This document shows, piece after piece, positions 7,150 through 14,927 of a stretch of 18,003 nt of DNA. The translations under genes and the position numbers were made by a program. How positions within the stretch are numbered: the stretch's first letter is position 1; each line of letters starts with the position of its first letter. This stretch comes from CAJAUT01 sp043809365 (lineage in GTDB: Bacteria; Patescibacteriota; Microgenomatia; UBA1400; UBA12108): contig JAZDDW010000030.1 of assembly GCA_043809365.1 (NCBI GenBank), positions 1 to 18,003 on the forward strand, given 5' to 3'. Under the pieces are notes generated by a model. It saw only the letters and a program-made list of their open reading frames with translations. It was not told the origin of the DNA and did not search any database.

Positions 7150-7434
7150 TTACTTACGCGCCACAAAACTATCACATTCCATCTGTGCAGCGACAGTTTC
7201 ATCGAATGTGGGCGAATTATCAGTCTGTTGATGTACCTTATAAGTTAACGCTGGGATACACTGCCAAAAAAAAGAGTTTTGTAACCCATTTTTTGTTGGA
7301 TGTTCCCCTTTAGCTTGATGCGCAAGAGATGGTCTCCTACAATTCCTTCCAAGTCTCCTTCGGAGTTCACACTCAATTCCATTAGTTAAGTCAGTCGCCA
7401 AACACATCATTCCTAGTGGATTTTCATGAGTCAC
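7150..7434 (-). other. uncertain 94-aa ORF in a 380-bp gap
   Basis: The interval 7082-7460 between ctp and the htrA-like gene is the longest stretch without an assured gene. A GTG-initiated frame of 94 codons crosses it; other starts would be the Met codons at residues 9-10. The product is cysteine- and arginine-rich ('IECELRRRLGRNCRRPSL') with AGG and AGA codons unlike the neighbours. No Shine-Dalgarno is present. A TTGACA at 7459-7454 sits just upstream but without a matching -10. A CTAGTG/CACTAG inverted repeat (7413-7418, 7432-7437) spans the start. It could be a real small protein, a decayed gene or a structured non-coding segment. Confidence 0.25.
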
Positions 7435-7460
7435 TAGATAATTTTCCCACGCTTGTCAAT

Positions 7461-8699
7461 TTATCTACCAAGTACCAACTCTATCGCCTTCTCTAGTTGT
7501 TCATCAATATCTTTAGTTTCCAAGTTATCCTCCACCTTTACGTCTGGGGTGATCCCCTCTTTCCCAATCCATCTCCCCGATGGCAGGATCCACTTAGCCA
7601 CCGTCACATGTAGACTCGACCCATCGGATAAATCTTGCACCTCCTGGACCGTCCCCTTCCCAAAGCTCTGCTCCCCTACTATCTTAGCCCGTTTATTATC
7701 CTGTAGCGCTCCCGCGGTGATCTCCGAAGCCGAGGCCGAACCCTTATTAACCAAGACCACGAGCGGGATCGTGGTCAAGCTCCCCTTCCGATCCACACTA
7801 TATGTCTCACTACTACTGCGCCCCTCCTGTTTTACCACCACTCCAGAGGGCAAAAACTCACTCGCCACAAACACCGCTCCGTCCAGATAACCTCCTGGGT
7901 TATTGCGCAGATCCAAAATTACTCCCGCACTCTTGCTCGCCACAATTTCTCCCACTTTTGCCACCCACTCCTTATCCGTCCTCCCGCCAAATTTATGCAG
8001 TTCCAGGTGAGCAATCTTCTTTCCATCCTTCTCGATAAACTTAAGCTCGACCGACGGCACAACAATCTCGTCCCTTGTGATTGTCACTTCAAAAGATTTA
8101 TCTACCCCCTCTCGGTAAAGTGTCAAAATGACACTTGATCCTTTATCTCCCCGGATGTGAGTTACCGCGGTCGGCAATGTCATTCCCTGTGTATCCAGGT
8201 CTACCTTCTTTTTCTCGTCCTTGATATGCAAGATTAAATCGCCCGCCTTCACCCCCGCTTTCTCCGCGGGACTCCCGGTAATGGGAGAGACAACCGCGAG
8301 ACTGCCCTCGCGGTACCCTAGCTCTATCCCCACGCCAAAAAAGGCTCCATTCAAGTCTTCGTTGGCTTGTTTGTTTTCTGCCGGAGGTAAATATTGGGTA
8401 TAGGGATCATCGAGTGAGCTCGCCAAACCCCGCATCGACCCCCAAGTCATCTTGGCATAATCTAGTTTGGCAGGGTCAACATAGCTAGTTTCTAGTCGCC
8501 TCCACACTTCCCAAAATCGGCTAAAATCTGCCTCCGTTACCATCCCCTTGGCCGGGCTCCCTACAAATCGTTTGACAATCGGATTATCACTTCTCCCTAA
8601 ACGGACCTTGGCAACTTCATACCCACCCGCAAAAACCAACACTCCCAGTGACAGACCAAACAATATGTTCCGCACCAATTTTAACGAAAATTTTGCCAT
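7461..8699 (-). CDS. C-terminal processing protease (peptidase S41A)
   Basis: A tail-specific protease of the CtpA/Prc family, anchored by an N-terminal segment (about 10-28). The 412-aa product has a leading helical region, a PDZ domain (about 118-205, 'GVGIELGYREGSLAVVSPI') and the S41 core with 'VILDLRNNPGGYLDGA' at 260-275. The catalytic dyad is Ser323 in 'KGSASASEITAG' and Lys348 in 'FGKGTVQE', exactly 25 apart as in Prc. The ATG at 8699 is preferred to the TTG at 8711 because it follows the rpsR stop by one base. Position at the end of the ribosomal run implies co-transcription with rpsF, ssb and rpsR. Confidence 0.92.
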   Translation of the reverse strand: MAKFSLKLVRNILFGLSLGVLVFAGGYEVAKVRLGRSDNPIVKRFVGSPAKGMVTEADFSRFWEVWRRLETSYVDPAKLDYAKMTWGSMRGLASSLDDPYTQYLPPAENKQANEDLNGAFFGVGIELGYREGSLAVVSPITGSPAEKAGVKAGDLILHIKDEKKKVDLDTQGMTLPTAVTHIRGDKGSSVILTLYREGVDKSFEVTITRDEIVVPSVELKFIEKDGKKIAHLELHKFGGRTDKEWVAKVGEIVASKSAGVILDLRNNPGGYLDGAVFVASEFLPSGVVVKQEGRSSSETYSVDRKGSLTTIPLVVLVNKGSASASEITAGALQDNKRAKIVGEQSFGKGTVQEVQDLSDGSSLHVTVAKWILPSGRWIGKEGITPDVKVEDNLETKDIDEQLEKAIELVLGR

Positions 8700-8700
8700 A

Positions 8701-8922
8701 TTACGCGGCAAACGGCATGAGAGCTAAAATCCGCGCTCGCTTGACCGCAATCTTGAGAGCTCGCTGACTCGCCGCGTCTAGTCCAGTTCTCGCTCTAGGC
8801 AAGATTTTACCTCGCTCGGTCACAAATCGTAGGAGTGTCGGGGCATCTTTATAATCAAAAGTTATGGGGGCATCCCCTTTACTCATAATCGGTTTTTCTG
8901 GTCTTGGTTTTCGCTGTTGCAT
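8701..8922 (-). CDS. rpsR: 30S ribosomal protein S18
   Basis: A 73-aa protein with the bS18 pattern: 'ITFDYKDAPTLLRFVTERGKI' followed by 'LPRARTGLDAASQRALKIAVKRARILALMPF'. A strong Shine-Dalgarno (AAGGAG) overlaps the ssb stop and lies about 6 nt before the ATG. The order rpsF-ssb-rpsR is the widely conserved bacterial arrangement, supporting all three calls. Confidence 0.97.
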   Translation of the reverse strand: MQQRKPRPEKPIMSKGDAPITFDYKDAPTLLRFVTERGKILPRARTGLDAASQRALKIAVKRARILALMPFAA

Positions 8923-8930
8923 ATATCTCC

Positions 8931-9476
8931 TTAAAACGGAATATCTTCTACATTTACCTCGTCACTTGAGGGAGCAGTTGCTTCTTCTGCAGTTTCCGCC
9001 TTTTTAGTAACTTTTTTAGGTTTCTTTTCTTCCTTTTCTACTTTTTCCTCAACTGGAGGCTCTTCCGCTACTCCGACAAAGTCTTCTTCTTGTCCCGACG
9101 TTACCATGGGTGCCCCCATAACTCCCCCATCCCGAGTCCGGGTGTCCAGAATCATCATATTTTCGGCCACGATTTCAGTAATTTCCCGCTGTAACCCATC
9201 TTGTCCTGTAAACTTGCGAGTTTGGAGTCGTCCTTCGATAAAAATCTTCCTACCCTTAAACAAGAGTTGTCCACAAATCTCGGCGAGCTTACTCCACGCG
9301 ACGATCCGGTGGAACTGGGTCTCTTCTTGCCGTTCTCCCGAGTCGCCTGCGCTCCAACTCCGGTTAGTCGCCAATCCAAATGTTGCCACCGCCGTCCCAC
9401 TCGGGGTATAGCGAACCTCAACGTCACGAGTCAGATTCCCAATTAACATTACTTTATTTAGTGATCTAGATGACAT
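8931..9476 (-). CDS. ssb: single-stranded DNA-binding protein
   Basis: A 181-aa SSB with an N-terminal OB fold (about 1-110: 'LNKVMLIGNLTRDVEVRYTP', 'ATFGLATNRSW', 'GRKIFIEGRLQTRKF'). A low-complexity acidic/lysine linker follows (about 135-170), then the conserved protein-interaction tip 'VEDIPF' at the C-terminus, which recruits replication and repair enzymes. It coats single-stranded DNA in replication, repair and recombination. Shine-Dalgarno AGGAGGT precedes the ATG at 9476, 15 nt after the rpsF stop. Confidence 0.97.
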   Translation of the reverse strand: MSSRSLNKVMLIGNLTRDVEVRYTPSGTAVATFGLATNRSWSAGDSGERQEETQFHRIVAWSKLAEICGQLLFKGRKIFIEGRLQTRKFTGQDGLQREITEIVAENMMILDTRTRDGGVMGAPMVTSGQEEDFVGVAEEPPVEEKVEKEEKKPKKVTKKAETAEEATAPSSDEVNVEDIPF

Positions 9477-9491
9477 ACTTACCTCCTATTC

Positions 9492-9770
9492 TTATACTCT
9501 CACAAACATATACCTGAGTATACTCTCATCCATGCGCAACATTTTATCTAGTGTCGGCTGGTCAGAGGGGGGTAAAGTCAGGACAAAGTGTTCGTAATCA
9601 GCAATAGCCAGTTTCTTAATCGGGTAAGCCAAGTGTTTCGCTCCCCAACTCTCTTGTTTATTAATTTCACCTTTATGCTTCTTAGCAAAATCCGCAACCA
9701 CCTTGACCACTCTCTCCTTGTTCTTCTCGTCCCCTTCGGGGATCAACATTGTCAACTCATACGTATTCAT
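9492..9770 (-). CDS. rpsF: 30S ribosomal protein S6
   Basis: A 92-aa bS6 with 'YELTMLIPE' at the start, 'QESWGAKHLAYPIKKLAIADYEHF' in the middle and 'LRMDESILRYMFVRV' at the end, the hallmarks of the family. S6 pairs with S18 on the small-subunit platform. It starts 16 nt after the ychF stop. A TACAAT (9786-9781) 10 nt ahead of the ATG could add a promoter of its own, but it could equally be read through from ychF. Confidence 0.96.
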   Translation of the reverse strand: MNTYELTMLIPEGDEKNKERVVKVVADFAKKHKGEINKQESWGAKHLAYPIKKLAIADYEHFVLTLPPSDQPTLDKMLRMDESILRYMFVRV

Positions 9771-9786
9771 AGATTTAGGTATTGTA

Positions 9787-10776
9787 CTATGTCCCGATCA
9801 TAAATTCTACTACATCCCCTTCCTTCATCACATAATTCTTCCCCTCTGTCCTCACCTTGCCCTTTTCCGCCGCACCTTTCCACCCCTGGTATTCAATAAA
9901 ATCGATGTAACTACATACCTTGGCCGAAATAAAGTGTTTGACAAAATCAGTATGGATCACCCCCGCCGCATCTGGCGCCATTGTTCCCACTGGCACAGTC
10001 CATGCCCGTACTTCCAGCTCGCCTGCCGTCAGGAATGACATTAACCCTAGTTTGGCGTAGGCCTTTTTGATTAGTCTCGCCAGCCCACTCTCCTCTACCC
10101 CCAAATCACGCAAATACTCGCTCTGTTCGCTCTCGGTCAAGTCACAGAGTTCGGCTTCGGTCTTGGCGCAAACGATCACGATCTGCTCTACACCTACCCC
10201 CAACATCTCCGCGTACATAATTTCTAGCTCCCGAGCCCTAATCAATTCCCCCTCATCCACGTTGACCGCAACCAAATAAGGCTTATCCGCAAAGAGCGCC
10301 AGCTTGACTTGCCCTTCCGAAGCTTTATGTGAAGGAGGGTTCTTCTCCCTCTTTTCCTGCATTTCCAAGTCAGCCAATCCCAGCTCCGTCTGGATTGTCT
10401 CAAAGTCGCTTTTTGGATCGGTCACTCCCTGTTTGATGATATCCGGGTCGGTAAAAGCGCGGATGACATGCACAATCGCGTCAGTCTCGCGAATATGCGA
10501 GAGAAATTTGTTCCCTAGTCCCTCTCCCTGCGATGCTCCCTTTACAAGTCCCGCAATATCGAGAAATGTTACGGTTGCCGGGACCAGTTTTGTTGTGTTG
10601 ACGATTGGGGCCAGTTTGGCTAGTCGCTCGTCCGGTACTGGTACTATTCCCACATTCGGCTCAATCGTCGCGAAAGGATAGTTGGCCACGTATGCCTGCT
10701 GTTTAGATAACAGCGCATTAAACAGCGTGCTCTTGCCCACATTTGGTAACCCTACAATCCCTACGCTCAGTCCCAT
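9787..10776 (-). CDS. ychF: YchF/OLA1-type ATPase with shortened coiled-coil domain
   Basis: An Obg-superfamily P-loop ATPase, 329 aa from the ATG at 10776, where homology begins ('MGLSVGIVGLPNVGKST', Walker A at 9-17). It has 'FLDIAGLVKGASQGEGLGN', the ATP-selecting 'NVDE' (172-175) in place of NKxD, and a C-terminal TGS domain ('VRAWTVPVGTMAPDAAGVIHTD'). It lacks about 35 residues between 'ADLE' (138) and 'KP' (166), where the antiparallel coiled coil normally lies; the gap holds a palindromic repeat read in frame as 'NPPSHKASEGQ'. No Shine-Dalgarno precedes the ATG, which is inside the end of the recombinase gene. Upstream in-frame starts (to 10836) exist but extend beyond the family. Confidence 0.95.
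   Translation of the reverse strand: MGLSVGIVGLPNVGKSTLFNALLSKQQAYVANYPFATIEPNVGIVPVPDERLAKLAPIVNTTKLVPATVTFLDIAGLVKGASQGEGLGNKFLSHIRETDAIVHVIRAFTDPDIIKQGVTDPKSDFETIQTELGLADLEMQEKREKNPPSHKASEGQVKLALFADKPYLVAVNVDEGELIRARELEIMYAEMLGVGVEQIVIVCAKTEAELCDLTESEQSEYLRDLGVEESGLARLIKKAYAKLGLMSFLTAGELEVRAWTVPVGTMAPDAAGVIHTDFVKHFISAKVCSYIDFIEYQGWKGAAEKGKVRTEGKNYVMKEGDVVEFMIGT
10312..10351 (+). repeat. palindromic repeat, copy 3 (inside ychF, in frame)
   Basis: CCCTTCCGAAGC, TTTATGT, GAAGGAGGG, then CCCTC at 10347-10351. As in the other copies the GAGGG (10335-10339) has two possible partners. Read on the - strand it supplies about ten codons of ychF ('PPSHKASEG') without breaking the frame. Confidence 0.8.
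10718..10776. other. recombinase/ychF overlap: likely attachment junction
   Basis: Backbone homology (ychF) begins at 10776 and continues to the left; element genes lie to the right. The recombinase frame crosses this point and stops at the TAA formed from ychF P-loop codons. The att core cannot be read because the matching end is outside the window and serine-integrase sites share only a short core. Confidence 0.55.
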
Positions 10777-12337
10777 AAGCCATGTTTTGGGCGAATTGGG
10801 GAATATGTCCCGCAACTTGCACCACTCCTTCATCATAAAAAGTAACTTTATCGATTATATCCTGAATTAGCTTCTTTTTCTCGCCTTGCGTCTGAGCTTT
10901 CAGGACCACCATTGACTCATCGCACAATTTATCTACCATCCCATCGTCAACTACTCTCGATATAATGGTGGTATCTAGTACCTTAATCTTAGTCTGCAGT
11001 GACTGCATTTTCTTCTCGAGCTCTCTCAGTAACACTTTTAACTGTTCTTCTTCAATCGTGCCACTACCATATGCCTTGGTATATCTCAATTTTTCCTCTT
11101 CGATTGACTTTACTTGATTAGTTAGCTTCTCTTTCTCACTCTGATCGGCCGATCCTCGCATATTCTCTAACATTAGCCACTTTTTCGCCTGCTCTCTCAT
11201 CTGGTCCTTATTACTCAAGAATTTCTCTAAATTGGTCCACAAAAATCCGTCAGTCAGTACCGCATTCACCCCTTGAGCTTTGCATACCGCAGGCATTGGC
11301 ATACTCTTGATACGGTCCACACACCTGTAATAGTGATTTCCAGAATACCCATCCCCTACCCTCCTTTGCCCACACTCGCACCAGACCAGTCCAGATAGTA
11401 GGTAATCATACTTCTTATTCTTCGGCTGATACTTACTGTAATAGTCCAGTATTGTCTGTACTTTCTCAAAGAGTCCATTATCTATCAGTATTGGCATGAC
11501 TTGATGCGGTATCCATTCATCTTTTGCTCTCACGATCCTACTACCCTTTTTCACCTTGTGATATTTCTCGATCTTAGTACGGTTTTTTGTTACCACCGCC
11601 TCGGACTTGTTGTAGTGGATCACCCCTGTTAGATATGCTTCATTCCTTAATAGTCTTCGTATCGTACCGTTGGACCATATATCTCTCTTTCTTTTCCTCG
11701 GCATAATTCCCTGGTCAAACAACCTCTTCTTTACCTCGTATACGGATAACCTCTCCATACCCACCCACTCAAATATTTTCTTCACGATCGACGCCTCATC
11801 CTCATTAATTTCATAGTGTGCAGGTGTATCATCTGTCTTTTTGACGTAAGTGTAGCCGTACAATGCTCCGCCATTAATCAAAACTCCATTTCTTGCCTTG
11901 TGTAGCTTACCTCTACGAAATCTCTCTGCAATCTTGACTCTCTCATACTCATGAAACACACCTTGCATGGCTTGTAGCACATGCTCTTCTGGTGTCTTGG
12001 CAGACACATCGTGCAGAGTTACAAACTCTATCTGTTTATTCGCCAGCTCTTCAATAATGATTTCCTGATAGGCATACATTCGTGATAACCTACCCCTGTC
12101 ATAGACATATAGCACCTCAAATTGACCAGATCCCGCCCCGTCTCGCATCGCGTCAAGTCCAGGACGCTCAAGGGTAGTACCAGTCCACCCGTCATCAATA
12201 AATTCATTCTCTATTGGCAGCTCACATCCATCAACCTTAATTCGCGATCTCAACTCCGACAATTGAGAGTCTATTGTTTCCTGGTCCTCTTGCCTTGCCG
12301 TACTTACCCTGGCATAAAATCCTGCTACCCTACTCAT
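10718..12337 (-). CDS. large serine recombinase (integrase) of the mobile element
   Basis: It catalyses site-specific integration and excision. The 539-aa protein has the resolvase domain with nucleophile Ser12 in 'YARVSTARQ', 'YDRGRLSR' (79-86) and 'ERFRRGKLHKARNG'. A recombinase domain follows ('ALYGYTYVKK', about 159-240), then a zinc ribbon with Cys320, Cys322, Cys339 and Cys352, and a coiled coil (about 395-460) that controls direction in this family. The ATG at 12337 has a strong Shine-Dalgarno (GGGAGGT) inside the preceding HTH gene, whose stop it overlaps by 8 nt. The last 19 or so residues are read from ychF sequence in another frame, so the gene spans one attachment junction. Confidence 0.93.
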   Translation of the reverse strand: MSRVAGFYARVSTARQEDQETIDSQLSELRSRIKVDGCELPIENEFIDDGWTGTTLERPGLDAMRDGAGSGQFEVLYVYDRGRLSRMYAYQEIIIEELANKQIEFVTLHDVSAKTPEEHVLQAMQGVFHEYERVKIAERFRRGKLHKARNGVLINGGALYGYTYVKKTDDTPAHYEINEDEASIVKKIFEWVGMERLSVYEVKKRLFDQGIMPRKRKRDIWSNGTIRRLLRNEAYLTGVIHYNKSEAVVTKNRTKIEKYHKVKKGSRIVRAKDEWIPHQVMPILIDNGLFEKVQTILDYYSKYQPKNKKYDYLLSGLVWCECGQRRVGDGYSGNHYYRCVDRIKSMPMPAVCKAQGVNAVLTDGFLWTNLEKFLSNKDQMREQAKKWLMLENMRGSADQSEKEKLTNQVKSIEEEKLRYTKAYGSGTIEEEQLKVLLRELEKKMQSLQTKIKVLDTTIISRVVDDGMVDKLCDESMVVLKAQTQGEKKKLIQDIIDKVTFYDEGVVQVAGHIPQFAQNMAYGTERRDCRVTKCGQEHAV

Positions 12338-12515
12338 TTGTCCACCTCCCTGCTCGCATATCCTCTAATAGTCGAGAACTTATCCGCCACGCCTTCCCAA
12401 ACTTCATCGCAGGTATCTTGCCCTTCCTAGCCATACGGTACAGAGTAACTTTCGTCACTTTTAGAATTTTAGCTAGCTCATCAATAGTCAAGAATTCATC
12501 TATCACTTCATTCAT
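12330..12515 (-). CDS. MerR-type helix-turn-helix, excisionase-like
   Basis: A 61-aa protein from the ATG at 12515: 'FLTIDELAKILKVTKVTLYRMARKGKIPAMKFGKAWRIS', the HTH_17 pattern of excisionases and small regulators. Next to a serine recombinase it is a candidate recombination directionality factor or a transcriptional regulator of the operon. The ATG at 12515 is preferred over a TTG at 12554 because AAAGGG sits just before it and it overlaps the upstream 53-aa ORF by 8 bases. It in turn overlaps the recombinase start. Confidence 0.85.
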   Translation of the reverse strand: MNEVIDEFLTIDELAKILKVTKVTLYRMARKGKIPAMKFGKAWRISSRLLEDMRAGRWTNE

Positions 12516-12669
12516 ATACCCTTTCACTGTACTTTTCTGTACTCTCTTTGTCAACTATGTTTTTCCATGCCTGACGAAATATGCGAGCATAAGCCATCTC
12601 AGTCCGCTCCCCACTGGTAGCGTCATCCAGGTACACATAAGCAAATTTGATCGGAGCTACCCTTTTCAT
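12508..12669 (-). CDS. 53-aa hypothetical protein between prim-pol and HTH
   Basis: A small ORF starting at the ATG at 12669 and ending at TGA 12510-12508. Its start overlaps the prim-pol stop as ATGA, and a strong Shine-Dalgarno (GGAGG, 4 nt before the ATG) lies in the prim-pol gene, which makes real translation likely. The product is basic and aromatic ('MKRVAPIKFAYVYLDDATSG', then 'AYARIFRQAWKNI'), probably one beta strand pair plus a helix, with no known domain. Its position suggests a role in replication, excision or control of the recombinase. Confidence 0.65.
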   Translation of the reverse strand: MKRVAPIKFAYVYLDDATSGERTEMAYARIFRQAWKNIVDKESTEKYSERVYE

Positions 12670-14570
12670 TTAGCCTCCGCAAGAGCATCATTTGCAAGTA
12701 TTTCTTGAAAAGCGTCATAGGTATCGACAGAAATGTCCTTGGGATTTAATACATTTTTTCCGTCGATTATTTTGTACAATCTTGCCTTGGTTTTACTTAC
12801 ATTTCTATCTTCGAGTGAATATTCTATCTTTTCCATCGATATGAGATCTTCAAAGTAATTGCGGATAGTTCTCTCAACTGGACGCTTGCCGATGCTGTCG
12901 TCCCAATGTTCATGTACATCTGAAGTTGTAAACTTACGTTCAATAATATTATTAGTAATTAGTCTTTCAATTAGACCAAGCACCTTCTTAGATTTATTGT
13001 GTTTTTTGGCCTCCCTACTATTGGTGACTACCTGAGAAGAATATTCATTCCCATCGTAATCTAGGATTACTTCATGAGGTGTTTGATCAAAGCGGGATAA
13101 AGTGATAAATTTTCGTTGATTGTTGTTTGGATCATCTGGCTCTAATCTAGAAAACTCGATAATCACATCCACGTAGGACATAAGTGCCCCAGACCCTCTG
13201 CTTGCCGTCCCCTCATTCCCCCCAGACTTGCGGAAGTGATGGACCAATAACACAGCGATATTCTTTTCTCTAAAGTAGTTTAGGGGGAGTAGTGAAGCGT
13301 TTACCTGAGATGAGTCATTTTCATCAGTAACAGAGGAAAAGGTGGTCATAGTATCTATGACAGCGAGAGACAAGTCATTGGCAACACAGTAATCTGCCGC
13401 TTTCTCCACCCATTTAACCCATTCGTCTGGTTTTAACTTTCTCTTGAGAGGGTTACATAGGATATATATTGGGAGACTCAGCTTCTTTTCCTCCCTCCTT
13501 TCCACCCACTGAGCCTCCCTCTCCTCGGATAGATATAGGACTCTACATTTATTAGTTTTTTGTCCAGCTAGAGAGCCTTCCACCTGCATATTGCGAAATA
13601 GCTCGGCAATCAATGTCGTCTTACCCGCCTTCCACAAAGCGGATAAAAGCGTAATGTGACCTTTTGCAATATAGCCTTCCCACAGCCAGTCAATTTGATA
13701 GTCTTCTTTGATCAGCTCACTCAGTAATTTGGGAGCAAAATCGATGGTAATATCTGTTTTTGCCGTCGTTGCTGTTCCACTCTGGTTAGCGGCGGAAGAA
13801 ATAGTCCTTTCCTTATACAATTTACCTTGTGGCTCTAGAAACTTGTATGCATTGTTGTATTTACTCTTCACGTCCGACTCCGTCATTGATTGACCATATC
13901 CCTCATAACCTCTTGCAACTCCAAGCAGTAATAACCAAGCGTCATCTGGCGAGTGTTTTTGAAGCAACGAACACGCAAATCGGTACAACTTGTCATCTCG
14001 CTCGCCAATAGCCACATTGAGATGATCCTGGACGTCTAGTGGTGGATTAAATAGCTCAATTTTCCTATTGTGATCACTTAAATCGGGGAATTCTGGTAAA
14101 TCCTTGATCAGATCACTAAGATTACCGTCAATAAGCCACTTATACGAATGACCTTCAAACTCTGAAGGCGGGATAACTACAAACCCACCTTCACCCCTAA
14201 CATCTAGTGTCTTGCCTCCCAACCTGACTGTATTTCCTACACCAGCCTTGTACTTAAAATAGATATGTCTACCACCAGATATTGTCTGGACCATAATGGG
14301 AGATTTGTGGGGGGGCTCTTCTTTACTATCCCAATCTAGAACTGTGACTCCTGACACCTTGCCCGTAGCAAGTCCAATTGCATTTACCCCAGTACGGCTA
14401 AAGCCACTGCAAATTTCCTCATCAGTTGGAAGCCTAGTTATAAATGGTCCCCAAGTTACCGCAGGTTTTTTATCAAATTTAATCCCATCAGGCTTGTATT
14501 TTATTTTTACTGGAAATACTGAAAAGTTATACTTATCTCTATATGAAACGGCAATTTGCGAGAGGGTCAT
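12666..14570 (-). CDS. prim-pol / RepA-like helicase replication protein
   Basis: A 634-aa replication initiator. N-terminal primase-polymerase domain (about 1-165, PF09250 type): 'VTVLDWDSKEE' with Asp79 and Asp81, 'ISGGRHIYF' (97-105) and 'VRGEGGFVVIPPS' (124-136). A RepA-like RecA-fold ATPase follows (about 295-475): Walker A 'LWKAGKTTL' with Lys317, 'VLYLSEERE', Walker B 'LAVID' (402-406) and 'VLLVHHFRKSGG'. A C-terminal winged-helix-like region lies after about 510 ('FTTSDVHEHWDDS', 'VERTIRNYFEDLI'). Such fusions replicate plasmids, phage satellites and integrative elements. The ATG at 14570 follows the 101-aa ORF stop by 1 nt with a GAGGGGAGGG Shine-Dalgarno. Confidence 0.92.
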   Translation of the reverse strand: MTLSQIAVSYRDKYNFSVFPVKIKYKPDGIKFDKKPAVTWGPFITRLPTDEEICSGFSRTGVNAIGLATGKVSGVTVLDWDSKEEPPHKSPIMVQTISGGRHIYFKYKAGVGNTVRLGGKTLDVRGEGGFVVIPPSEFEGHSYKWLIDGNLSDLIKDLPEFPDLSDHNRKIELFNPPLDVQDHLNVAIGERDDKLYRFACSLLQKHSPDDAWLLLLGVARGYEGYGQSMTESDVKSKYNNAYKFLEPQGKLYKERTISSAANQSGTATTAKTDITIDFAPKLLSELIKEDYQIDWLWEGYIAKGHITLLSALWKAGKTTLIAELFRNMQVEGSLAGQKTNKCRVLYLSEEREAQWVERREEKKLSLPIYILCNPLKRKLKPDEWVKWVEKAADYCVANDLSLAVIDTMTTFSSVTDENDSSQVNASLLPLNYFREKNIAVLLVHHFRKSGGNEGTASRGSGALMSYVDVIIEFSRLEPDDPNNNQRKFITLSRFDQTPHEVILDYDGNEYSSQVVTNSREAKKHNKSKKVLGLIERLITNNIIERKFTTSDVHEHWDDSIGKRPVERTIRNYFEDLISMEKIEYSLEDRNVSKTKARLYKIIDGKNVLNPKDISVDTYDAFQEILANDALAEAK

Positions 14571-14571
14571 A

Positions 14572-14835
14572 TCAGTATCCCTCCCCTCTTTTCTGAAAAA
14601 CTATATTCTTATACGTTTCCACTGCATTGAGTAAGTCTTTGGCTTGCACTTCTTTAGCTTTACCACTCAAATAGGCATTCACTAATCGTTCGCACAACTC
14701 TTTGGGTAAAAATTGGAAATATACTACCCCACACTCTACTCTTGTTCCAAGAAATTCTGCCTCTGCTTGTATCAATAGAAATGGTACCGTATTCTTGTCT
14801 TTGCTTTCATAGATTTCAATTTCATCTTTCATCAT
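14572..14835 (-). CDS. hypothetical protein, first gene of the replication operon
   Basis: A 264-nt ORF (87 residues) from the first ATG of 'MMKDEIEIYESKDKNTVPF'. A TTG at 14877 would add 14 hydrophobic residues but has no ribosome site. It contains 'VPFLLIQAEAEFLGTRVECGVVYFQFLPKELCERL' and a lysine-rich helical tail; no known family. A weak -10 (GACAAT) ends 6 nt before the ATG, the spacing seen at other leaderless genes here. It ends 1 nt before prim-pol, so it is coupled with the replication gene and may be an accessory or copy-control protein. Confidence 0.7.
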   Translation of the reverse strand: MMKDEIEIYESKDKNTVPFLLIQAEAEFLGTRVECGVVYFQFLPKELCERLVNAYLSGKAKEVQAKDLLNAVETYKNIVFQKRGEGY

Positions 14836-14927
14836 GAGTACATTGTCGATTTTCAGAATGAGGATGAATACCAACAACTAACATAGATCACCAGATCATA
14901 CCAATATCAATTTGAGGATGTTTGAGG

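Noticed and set aside
10776..10836. Longer YchF starting at 10836, with 20 extra residues.
   Set aside because: The extra residues lie in recombinase coding sequence and no YchF extends there; homology starts at 10776.
10774..12597. A 10-base identity, CATAAGCCAT, at 10774-10783 (ychF junction) and 12588-12597 (53-aa ORF), considered as a possible attachment-site copy.
   Set aside because: Both lie in coding sequence (Met-Ala-Tyr codons), a 10-base match in 18 kb is easily chance, and the second copy is inside the element rather than at its end.
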